Positions 57,251-64,000 of a stretch of DNA of 64,000 nt are shown here, one piece after another (within the stretch, counting starts at the first letter, position 1; every line of letters starts with the position of its first letter). The stretch is from Chthoniobacter sp. (GTDB lineage: Bacteria; Verrucomicrobiota; Verrucomicrobiia; Chthoniobacterales; Chthoniobacteraceae). Made by a program: the position numbers and the translations under genes. The stretch is taken from NCBI GenBank assembly GCA_021414005.1, contig JAIOPH010000026.1, forward strand, positions 1 through 64,000, read 5' to 3'. Below the pieces are notes generated by a model. It saw only the letters and a list, made by a program, of their open reading frames with translations. It did not search any database and was not told where the DNA came from.

Positions 57251-58591
57251 ATGAGCGAAAGCAAACCTGTGACCTGGCTTGATGATCCCGCGCACTTTCG
57301 CCGGCCGTCCCGACGGGAGTTTCTCTACACCGGACTGATCGGAGGGCTGGGGCTGACGCTCGGCGATTTTTTCAAGCTGCGCGCGGCGCAGACTTCCACG
57401 CCGGGGATTGTGGCGCCGCCGGCGGTGGCGCAGTCGCTGATCCACATTTTCCTGCCGGGCGGGTGGGCGGCGCAGGAGACGTTTGATCCGAAGCCGTTCG
57501 CCCCGGTGGAGTATCGCGGGGCGCTGGGGTCGATCGACACGAAGCTCGATGGCGTGCGCTTTTCCGAATACCTCAAACAGACGGCGAAGATTGCGGACAA
57601 GATCACGGTCGTGCGCTCGATGACGCACGGCGAGGCGGCGCACGAGCGCGGGACGCACAATATGTTCACCGGCTACCGCCCGTCGCCGGCGATCCAGTTT
57701 CCCTCGATGGGCTCGGTCGTGGCGCACGAGCTGGGCTCGCGCAATCAACTCCCGCCCTACGTTTGCGTGCCGAGCATGCCGAACGAATTTGCGGGCAGCG
57801 GCTATCTCTCGACGGCGTACGGGCCGTTCAGCCTCGGCGGCGATCCCGCGAGCCAGGGCTTCGCGGTGCGCGATCTGAACATGCGCCAGGGCATCACACC
57901 GGAGCGGTTCGACCGGCGGCGGAACATCCTCGCGACGGTGGACGAGCACTTCCGGTCGCTGGAGAAAAGCGACGCGCTCGACGCGATGGACAGCTTTTAC
58001 CAGGCGGCCTACTCGCTCGTCTCCGCGCCGGAAGCGCGCGAGGCCTTCAACCTCGCGGCGGAGCCCGAGGCGATGCGCACGGAGTACGGCAAGGGCGAAG
58101 CCGGGCAGCGGATGCTGATGGCGCGCCGGCTGGTCGAGGCGGGCGTGCGGTTCGTCTCGATGACCTATGGCGGCTGGGACATGCACGCGAAAATCCAGGA
58201 CGGCATCGCGAAGCAGCTCCCGCCGTTCGATCAGGCGTTCGCGGCGCTCATCCGCGATCTCGATCAGCGTGGGCTGCTCGACACGACGATCGTCATGGTC
58301 ACGTCCGAGTTTGGGCGCACGCCGAAGATCAACAAGGACGCGGGTCGCGACCACTGGCCGCGCGTGTTCGACGTGGTCTTCGCGGGCGGCGGGTTCAAGC
58401 GCGGGCTGGTTTATGGTTCGTCCGACCCGACCGGCTCGGAGCCGGATCAGGATCCGCTCACCGTGGAAAACATGGCGGCGACGGTCTATCACCAGCTCGG
58501 CATCGCGCCGGAAAAGAAACTGATCGCGCCGGGGAACCGCCCGATCGACATCGTCCGCAATGGCAGTGTCGTCTCCGAGCTTCTGGCGTAA
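57251..58591 (+). CDS. DUF1501 family protein with Tat signal
   Basis: 446 residues from ATG 57251. The N-terminus has a twin-arginine signal (SRREFLYTGLIGGLGLTLGD), so the folded protein is exported by Tat. The body is the sulfatase/alkaline-phosphatase-fold DUF1501 domain: LIHIFLPGGWAAQETFDPKP, VRSMTHGEAAHERGTHNMFT, VSMTYGGWDMHAKIQDGIAK, TTIVMVTSEFGRTPKINKDA and GRDHWPRVFDVVFAGGGFKR. No biochemical function is established for the family. It occurs with DUF1549/DUF1553 proteins in Planctomycetes and Verrucomicrobia, as here, where it is the first gene of the set. Confidence 0.92.
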   Translation: MSESKPVTWLDDPAHFRRPSRREFLYTGLIGGLGLTLGDFFKLRAAQTSTPGIVAPPAVAQSLIHIFLPGGWAAQETFDPKPFAPVEYRGALGSIDTKLDGVRFSEYLKQTAKIADKITVVRSMTHGEAAHERGTHNMFTGYRPSPAIQFPSMGSVVAHELGSRNQLPPYVCVPSMPNEFAGSGYLSTAYGPFSLGGDPASQGFAVRDLNMRQGITPERFDRRRNILATVDEHFRSLEKSDALDAMDSFYQAAYSLVSAPEAREAFNLAAEPEAMRTEYGKGEAGQRMLMARRLVEAGVRFVSMTYGGWDMHAKIQDGIAKQLPPFDQAFAALIRDLDQRGLLDTTIVMVTSEFGRTPKINKDAGRDHWPRVFDVVFAGGGFKRGLVYGSSDPTGSEPDQDPLTVENMAATVYHQLGIAPEKKLIAPGNRPIDIVRNGSVVSELLA

Positions 58592-58634
58592 GGCCGTGTT
58601 CACGCTCTCGAAACTCGGGGCGACAACGCACGGT

Positions 58635-58795
58635 GTCATCCTGAGCGCAGTCGAAGGACCTCTAACTGTCGGCGGGGGCGAAGGCGGTGGCTGGCAGGCG
58701 TGCGCTGCCGCTGCAGGTGATGCGGGCTCTCCCACCGCCTCCGCCCGCGAAAAGTTAGAGGTCCTTCGACTGCGTTACACTCCGCTCAGGATGAC
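58635..58795. repeat. Palindromic repeat element, copy 1
   Basis: A 161-bp element with nested inverted arms. The outer 13-bp arms are perfect (gtcatcctgagcg 58635-58647, cgctcaggatgac 58783-58795). The inner 19-bp arms are perfect (agtcgaaggacctctaact 58649-58667, agttagaggtccttcgact 58753-58771). A core gggggcgaaggcggtggc is shared with copy 2. Its last five bases, atgac, begin the coding sequence of the next gene. It resembles REP/MITE-type repeats; no transposase is nearby. Confidence 0.88.
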
Positions 58796-61127
58796 AGCCT
58801 TTGGATGCGTTGCCGTTTTCACGGGCCTCGCGCTCGCTGGATCGCTCCACGCCGCGTCGCCCACGCTTTCGCACATCGTGCCGGCGGGCGGGCAGCGCGG
58901 GACGGAGGTGGAGGTGGTGTGCGAGGGGACGCGGCTGGAGGATGCGCGCGGGCTGGTTTTTTACAGCCGCGGTTTGGAAGTGACGGGCGTGTCGGATGCG
59001 GCGGCTGGAAAGTTCAAGGCGAAGATCAAAATCGCGCCCGACGCGGCGCTCGGCGAGCACACCGTCCGCGTGTGGACGGCGAGCGGCCTCGGCGATGCGC
59101 GGACGTTTTACGTCACACCGTATCCGGTGGTGAAAGACAACGACCGGGGCACGAAAGACGCGCCGAAAAAGGACGAGGTGCAGCCGATCGCGCTGGGTAC
59201 AACGGTTGCGGGCAGCCTCGCGGGCGAGGAGACGGATCGCTTCGTCATCGAGGCGAAAAAGGGGCAGCGCATCGCGGCGGAAGTCGTGGGCGTCCGGCTC
59301 GGCGGGCGGGAATTCTTGGACGCGATGCTCACGCTGAAAAAGGAGGACGGCACGGTGCTCGCGGAGTGCGATGACAGCTCGCTGCTCATTCAGGATCCCG
59401 TGCTCAGCTTCATCGCGCCCGAGGACGGCAAATACCTCCTCGCGCTCCGCGACAGCACGAACTCCGCGCCGCTCACCGGCCGCTACCTCCTGCACGTCGG
59501 CTCGTTCCCGCGTCCGCTCGTCGCTTTCCCGGCGGGCGGGCAGGCTGGCGAGCAACTCAGCGCCACCTATCTTGGCGACGCCGGCGGGCCGATCCCCGCA
59601 ACGGTGAAACTGCCCACGCAGCCCGACCCGCGCTACGCCGTTTTCCCGGAGCAAAACGGCAGCATCGCGCCGTCGCCGAACTGGCTGCGTGTGTCGCCAT
59701 TCGCGAACGTCCTCGAAGTCGAGCCGAACAACGAAGCCGCGCAGGCGACACCAACCGACACGACGCTGCCGCTCGCGTTCAACGGCGTGATCAGCGCGAA
59801 AGGCGACGTGGATTTTTTCAAGTTCACCGCGAAGAAAGGCGACGAGTTCGACGTGCATGTTTTCGCGCGCCGACTGCGCTCGCCACTCGATGCGGTGCTG
59901 GAGATTTACGACGAAAAAGGCGCGCGCCTTTTGCAAAACGATGACAGCGGCGGGCCGGACAGCTACCTGCGCTGGAAGGTGCCCGCCGACGGCACGTTCA
60001 GCATCGCGATCAAAGACCAGCTCAAGCGCGGCGGGCCAACCTTCATTTACCGCGTGGAGATCGCGCCGGTGAAATCCGAGATCGCGCTCTGGCTACCGGA
60101 GATGCAGCAGAACACGCAGGAGCGCCAGACCATCGTCGTGCCGCGCGGCAACCGCTACGCCACGCTCGTGAAGCTCAAGCGCGAGGGTGCGGGCGGCGAA
60201 CTCACGCTCGCCGCAGACGCGCTGCCACCAGGGATCGTCATGCACGCCGGGCCGATCCCCGCCGGAGCCGACACGGCGGCGGTGGTTTTTGAAGCCGCGC
60301 CCGACGCCACGGTCAGCGCGCGCACTTTCGCGCTGACCGCGAAGCCCGCCGACGGTCAGCCGGTCGAGAGCCGCGTGGCGCACGTGATCGAGCTCGTGAC
60401 GGGTGGAAACAACCTGCCGTTTTACCGCATTACCGCGGACCGGCTGAGCGTCGCGGTGGCCGAGGAGGCGCCTTTCAAGATCCGGCTCGTCGAGCCAAAG
60501 GCACCCATCGCGCAGGGCGGCGCGATGAACCTGAAGGTCGTGGCCGAGCGCAAACCGGAGTTCAAAGGCAAGATCAGCCTCGCATTGCTCTTCGTCCCGA
60601 CGGGCATCGGCACGGCGGGCTCGGCGGAAATCAAGGCCGACGAAAGCGAAGGTATCATCGCGCTGAGCGCGCAGGGCGACGCGGCGGCGAAGAAATGGAA
60701 AATCACCGTGACCGGCTCGGCGGACACCGGCAAAGGGCTGGTCTGGACCTCCACGCAACTCGCGGATCTCGATGTCGTCGCGCCGTTTGTCGGCGGGCAG
60801 ATTTCCCGCGCCGCGGTGGACCAGGGCGACAAGACCAACGTGACGGTGAAGCTCCAGCAAAAGACGCCATTCGAGGGCAAGGCGAAGATCCAACTGCTCG
60901 GGCTGCCGAACAAAGTCACCGCCGCAGAGCGCGAGATCACGAAGGGCGACACCGAGGTGAAATTTGAAGTGCAGGCCGACAAGACCAGCCCCGTCGCGCG
61001 GCACAGTTCGCTCTTTTGCCAGGTCACGGTGCTGCAAAACGGCGAGCCTATCGTGCAAAATTTCGCGCAAGGCGGCATCCTGCGCATCGATCCCGTGACC
61101 GTCGCCAAAGCCGAGGAGAAAAAATGA
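58791..61127 (+). CDS. Exported pre-peptidase (PPC) domain protein
   Basis: 778 residues from ATG 58791, which lies inside the end of the palindromic repeat; the signal peptide (MTAFGCVAVFTGLALAGSLH) follows at once. An IPT/Ig-like start (LSHIVPAGGQRGTEVEVVCE) is followed by PPC-type beta domains: EETDRFVIEAKKGQRIAAEV ... YLLALRDS, and VEPNNEAAQATPTDTTLPLA ... GDVDFFKFTAKKGDEFDVHV. The rest is beta-rich (RGNRYATLVKLKREGAGGEL). Such proteins accompany DUF1549/DUF1553 and DUF1501 genes; role unknown, perhaps binding in the periplasm or outside. Its stop overlaps the next start (ATGA). Confidence 0.85.
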   Translation: MTAFGCVAVFTGLALAGSLHAASPTLSHIVPAGGQRGTEVEVVCEGTRLEDARGLVFYSRGLEVTGVSDAAAGKFKAKIKIAPDAALGEHTVRVWTASGLGDARTFYVTPYPVVKDNDRGTKDAPKKDEVQPIALGTTVAGSLAGEETDRFVIEAKKGQRIAAEVVGVRLGGREFLDAMLTLKKEDGTVLAECDDSSLLIQDPVLSFIAPEDGKYLLALRDSTNSAPLTGRYLLHVGSFPRPLVAFPAGGQAGEQLSATYLGDAGGPIPATVKLPTQPDPRYAVFPEQNGSIAPSPNWLRVSPFANVLEVEPNNEAAQATPTDTTLPLAFNGVISAKGDVDFFKFTAKKGDEFDVHVFARRLRSPLDAVLEIYDEKGARLLQNDDSGGPDSYLRWKVPADGTFSIAIKDQLKRGGPTFIYRVEIAPVKSEIALWLPEMQQNTQERQTIVVPRGNRYATLVKLKREGAGGELTLAADALPPGIVMHAGPIPAGADTAAVVFEAAPDATVSARTFALTAKPADGQPVESRVAHVIELVTGGNNLPFYRITADRLSVAVAEEAPFKIRLVEPKAPIAQGGAMNLKVVAERKPEFKGKISLALLFVPTGIGTAGSAEIKADESEGIIALSAQGDAAAKKWKITVTGSADTGKGLVWTSTQLADLDVVAPFVGGQISRAAVDQGDKTNVTVKLQQKTPFEGKAKIQLLGLPNKVTAAEREITKGDTEVKFEVQADKTSPVARHSSLFCQVTVLQNGEPIVQNFAQGGILRIDPVTVAKAEEKK

Positions 61128-63646
61128 AGCCGCATCCCAAATCCAAACGCCACGCCCCGCCGCGCTCCGGCTGGCTGATCGGCTGCGGCATCGCCGCCGC
61201 GGTCGGCGGCGCTTTCCTGCTGAGCGCGCTGACACCGTCGCCAACCTCCGCCAGCGGGAAAGCGGAGTCCGCCCCGCCGCCGCCCACCGGTCCGTTCACG
61301 CTCGAAGTTTTCCCCGCCGACGTGCAGCTCCACACCAAGCGCGCCGCGCAATCGCTCGTCGTCCGCATCACCGAGCAGAGCGGCGTGCAGCGCGACGTGA
61401 CCGCACACGCGGCGTTCACTTTCACCGACCCCGCGAAGGCGCGGATCGAGAATGGCCGCGTTGCCCCGCTCGCCGACGGCGACACCACGCTCAAAGTCGC
61501 CTACGCCGGCCAGACCGCCGCCGTGCCGGTGAAAGTCAGCGAGGCGCAGACCGATCCCGCGGTTTCGTTCCGCCGCGATGTCATGCCCGTCTTCCTCCGC
61601 TCGGGCTGCAACGCCGGCGGCTGCCACGGCTCGGCGCGCGGGCAGGACGGCTTTCATCTTTCGCTCTTCGGCTACGACCCGGAGGGCGACCACTTCCGCC
61701 TCACGCGCGAGCTGGCCGGACGCCGCATCAATCTCGCGCTGCCCGCCGAGTCCATGATCATCACGAAATGCGTGGGCGACGCGCCGCACACCGGCGGCAA
61801 GCTGTTTGAAAAGGACAGTCAGTATGCGCAAACGCTCATCCGCTGGCTCGAAGCCGGCGCGCTCAACGACCCGCCCGAGGTGGCCACCTGCACCAGCGTG
61901 GAGCTGCTGCCGAAGCGCCTCGTCCTCGAAACGCCGGGCCAGCCGCACCGCGTCACGGTGCGCGCGCACTATTCCGACGGCACGCAGCGCGACGTCACGC
62001 CGCTCGCGCTTTTCCTCACGAGCAACGAAGGCTCCGCGAAAATCTCCAAGGACGGCGTCATCACCACCGGCCAGCGCGGCGAGGCGTTCGTCATGGCGCG
62101 CTTCGCCACGCACACCGTCGTGTCGCAGGTCATCGTCATCCCGAAGGATCTGAAATTCACGTGGCCGGAGGTCGAGGAGTGGAACTTCATCGACCAGCTC
62201 GTGGACAAAAAACTGCGCGACCTCCGCATCACGCCGTCCGCGCTGTGCGACGACGCCACGTTCCTCCGCCGCGCGCAGATCGACATCACCGGCGTACTCG
62301 CCCCGACCTCGGAGGTGGAGAAATTTCTCGCTGATCCCGATCCGAAGAAGCGGGAGCGGAAGGTGGACGAGCTGCTCGGGCGCAAGGAGTTCACTGATTT
62401 GTGGGCGTTGAAGTGGAGCGAGCTGCTGCAGATTCGCTCCGACCAAAACAACGGCGGCTACAAGGCCACGCTGAACTACTACGACTGGCTGCACGCCCAA
62501 CTCGCGAAGAACGTGCCGATCAACGTCATCGCCAGCGAACTCATCGCCGCGACGGGCAGCACGCTGGAGAACCCGGCGGCGAATTATTTCCAGCTCGAAA
62601 CCGACGCGCTCAAACTCGCCGAGGACACCGCGCAGGCGTTCATGGGCATCCGCATCCAGTGCGCGCAGTGTCACAATCATCCGTTCGACCGCTGGACGAT
62701 GGACGACTACCGCGGGTTCGTCGCCTTTTTCACCCAGGTCGGGCGCAAGACCGGCGAAGATCCGCGCGAGAAAATCATCTACGACCGTCGCGAGGGCGAG
62801 TCGAAGCACCCGCTCGGCGACCGCGTGGTGCCGCCGAAGTTTCTCGGCGGCGAAAGCCCGGAAACCAAAGGCACCGATCGCCGCGAGGCGCTCGCGAAGT
62901 GGCTCGCCGCTCCGGAGAATCCGTATTTCGCGCGGCACATGGCGAACCTCATCTGGGCGCAATACATGGGCCGCGGGATCATCGAGCCGGTGGACGACGC
63001 GCGCATTTCCAATCCCGCCGCGAACCCCGAACTGCTCACCGCGCTCGCCGGGAAACTCGTCGAGTCGAACTACGACATGCGGAAATTCGTCCGCGAAATT
63101 TGCACCTCGCGCACCTACCAAACGAGTACGCGGGGCAACGAAACGAACGGCACCGACGAGCGCAATTTCGCCCACGCGACCATCCGCCGGATGCGCGCCG
63201 AGGTGCTGCTCGACTGCATTTCGCAAGTCACCGAGACGAAGGACAAACACCGCGGCCTGCCTGCCGGCGCGCACGCCGTGGAGATCGCCGACGGGCGCAC
63301 GACGAACTATTTCCTCACGACCTTCGGCCGCGCCACGCGAGAAAACATCTGTTCGCGCGAGGAAGTCGGCCCGACGCTCTCGCAGGCGCTGCACTTCCTG
63401 AACGGCGAGACGATCGAAACGAAGATCGCTGGCGGCGGGGTGGTGAAGCGGCTGCTGGGCGAAAAGAAATCGCCGCGCGAGGTCACCGGAGAGCTTTACC
63501 TCCGCTGCTTCGGCCGCCCGCCGACGGAGGAGGAAATCGCCAAGCTCGAACCGCTCTGGGCCACCGCCGCCGACCAGCAGCCCGCCATTTTCACCGACCT
63601 CTTCTGGGCGCTGCTCAATGCGAAGGAATTCATGTTCAACCATTGA
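61124..63646 (+). CDS. Ig-like / PSCyt / DUF1549-DUF1553 multidomain protein
   Basis: 840 residues from ATG 61124 (4-bp ATGA overlap with the preceding gene). An N-terminal membrane anchor (GWLIGCGIAAAVGGAFLLSA) precedes a BIG2-type Ig domain (FPADVQLHTKRAAQSLVVRI). A cytochrome-like segment follows with an unusual CX4CH motif, CNAGGCHG (Cys162, Cys167, His168). A second Ig domain (LLPKRLVLETPGQPHRVTVR) comes next. DUF1549 follows (EEWNFIDQLVDKKLRDLRIT ... DLWALKWSELLQIRSDQNN) with a CAQCHNHPFDRWTMDDY haem site, then DUF1553 (REALAKWLAAPENPYFARHM ... NYDMRKFVREICTSRTYQTS). The family is known from Planctomycetes and Verrucomicrobia, with no proven reaction. Probably periplasm-facing. Confidence 0.9.
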   Translation: MKPHPKSKRHAPPRSGWLIGCGIAAAVGGAFLLSALTPSPTSASGKAESAPPPPTGPFTLEVFPADVQLHTKRAAQSLVVRITEQSGVQRDVTAHAAFTFTDPAKARIENGRVAPLADGDTTLKVAYAGQTAAVPVKVSEAQTDPAVSFRRDVMPVFLRSGCNAGGCHGSARGQDGFHLSLFGYDPEGDHFRLTRELAGRRINLALPAESMIITKCVGDAPHTGGKLFEKDSQYAQTLIRWLEAGALNDPPEVATCTSVELLPKRLVLETPGQPHRVTVRAHYSDGTQRDVTPLALFLTSNEGSAKISKDGVITTGQRGEAFVMARFATHTVVSQVIVIPKDLKFTWPEVEEWNFIDQLVDKKLRDLRITPSALCDDATFLRRAQIDITGVLAPTSEVEKFLADPDPKKRERKVDELLGRKEFTDLWALKWSELLQIRSDQNNGGYKATLNYYDWLHAQLAKNVPINVIASELIAATGSTLENPAANYFQLETDALKLAEDTAQAFMGIRIQCAQCHNHPFDRWTMDDYRGFVAFFTQVGRKTGEDPREKIIYDRREGESKHPLGDRVVPPKFLGGESPETKGTDRREALAKWLAAPENPYFARHMANLIWAQYMGRGIIEPVDDARISNPAANPELLTALAGKLVESNYDMRKFVREICTSRTYQTSTRGNETNGTDERNFAHATIRRMRAEVLLDCISQVTETKDKHRGLPAGAHAVEIADGRTTNYFLTTFGRATRENICSREEVGPTLSQALHFLNGETIETKIAGGGVVKRLLGEKKSPREVTGELYLRCFGRPPTEEEIAKLEPLWATAADQQPAIFTDLFWALLNAKEFMFNH

Positions 63647-63674
63647 GCGTCCGATGGGCGAAGCATCCCAACCC

Positions 63675-63868
63675 GTCATCCTGAGCGGAGCGAAGCGCAG
63701 TCGATGGACCTCTAACTATTCGCTGGGGGCGAAGGCGGTGGCTGGCCGGAGCAGCGACGCGCCCTTCCAGGACAACGCTCTCCCGACCCACCGCCTCCGC
63801 CCGCAAAAGTTAGAGGTCCTTCGACTGCGCTGCGCCCGCCTTTCCGCCTCCGCTCCGCTCAGGATGAC
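63675..63868. repeat. Palindromic repeat element, copy 2
   Basis: A 194-bp element with the same outer arms as copy 1 (63675-63687 and 63856-63868, perfect) and inner arms at 63699-63717 and 63808-63826 with one mismatch. The shared core gggggcgaaggcggtggc is present. Extra short insertions explain the greater length. As in copy 1, the final atgac contains the start codon of the following gene. Confidence 0.88.
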
Positions 63869-64000
63869 GGTTTTTTTTCTCGCTGCGCTCGCGCTTTCCG
63901 CCCGCGCCCAAACGCCCGACAAACCCAACTACAGCGACCACGTCCTCCCCATTTTCCGCAACGCCTGCCTGAACTGCCACAACCCCGACAAGAAAAAGGC
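63864..64000 (+). CDS. PSCyt1 (planctomycete cytochrome c) domain protein, partial at window end
   Basis: 45 codons before the window edge, starting at ATG 63864, inside the palindromic repeat. A signal peptide (MTVFFLAALALSARA) is followed by PNYSDHVLPIFRNACLNCHN, where CLNCH is the haem site of a PSCyt1 domain. The beginning is typical of proteins that go on into DUF1549/DUF1553 or PA14 and PSCyt regions; the C-terminus is outside the window. It continues the operon-like set on the same strand, 217 bp after the preceding gene. Confidence 0.8.
   Translation, partial: MTVFFLAALALSARAQTPDKPNYSDHVLPIFRNACLNCHNPDKKK

Noticed and set aside
58635..58795. Insertion sequence or tRNA-like element in the palindromic repeat
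   Set aside because: It is 161 bp, has no transposase frame and does not fold into a cloverleaf; nested inverted arms fit a REP/MITE-type repeat.
60422..63679. Minus-strand frame of 1,085 codons opposite the DUF1549/DUF1553 gene
   Set aside because: Composition is Arg/Glu/Val-rich without motifs, while the plus strand carries clear haem, DUF1549 and DUF1553 motifs. High GC creates such long antisense frames.

Overview
The window looks like chromosomal DNA of a high-GC member of the Verrucomicrobiota. The inference rests on co-occurrence: two secreted proteins with C-terminal PEP-CTERM sorting signals (one built of autotransporter-type beta-strand repeats), a DUF1501 / pre-peptidase-domain / DUF1549-DUF1553 / PSCyt1 gene set known mainly from Planctomycetes and Verrucomicrobia, a verrucomicrobial-style secretin and pseudopilin operon, and a secreted giant ending in a D.N.NGI.NLLEFA-type tail. 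I cannot fix the class or genus from sequence alone.

Layout. (1) 1-20611, minus strand: one uninterrupted reading frame of at least 6,870 codons running off the left edge. It encodes a secreted protein with a signal peptide, an N-terminal beta-propeller, Ig-like domains, a PQQ-type propeller, DUF11, cadherin-like and fibronectin-like domains. These are followed by five copies of a ~3.25-kb super-module. Each copy holds exactly 14 RCC1 repeats, 70 in total. (2) 21036-30513: an MbnP-like copper protein fused to a di-heme MauG/MbnH-like peroxidase, two PEP-CTERM proteins, an OB-HD nuclease of the YhaM type, an ankyrin-L,D-transpeptidase fusion and a class III aminotransferase. (3) 30585-41982, minus strand: a tightly overlapping type II secretion / type IV pilus-like operon. 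It holds three pseudopilins, GspL/M-like proteins, a PilT-like and a GspE-like ATPase, GspF and a secretin, headed by a secreted alpha-toroid (squalene-cyclase-repeat) protein. (4) 42146-43919: an ECF sigma factor and a zinc-binding anti-sigma factor whose outer domain is also an alpha-toroid, divergent from (3). (5) 44067-44617: two decayed gene remnants (dapA-like and cytochrome c). (6) 44614-46834: three tandem 'mini-secretin' paralogues. (7) 46957-57094: DUF4412-type protein, gcvH, gcvT, rhomboid and site-2 proteases, metallophosphoesterase, cNMP-binding protein, a coiled-coil protein of unknown function, an MBL-fold hydrolase, a phosphodiesterase-type protein and a KH protein. (8) 57251-64000: DUF1501, PPC, DUF1549/1553 and PSCyt1 genes. 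A palindromic repeat element occurs twice here, and each copy supplies the start codon of the gene after it.

How parts fit together (inference). Much of the window concerns the cell surface: a giant surface or secreted protein, PEP-CTERM cargo, a secretion/pilus machine and wall-modifying enzymes. The ECF sigma / anti-sigma pair sits back-to-back with the secretion operon, and both units carry an alpha-toroid module, so a sensing link is plausible. No tRNA, rRNA, CRISPR array, transposase or prophage was recognised.
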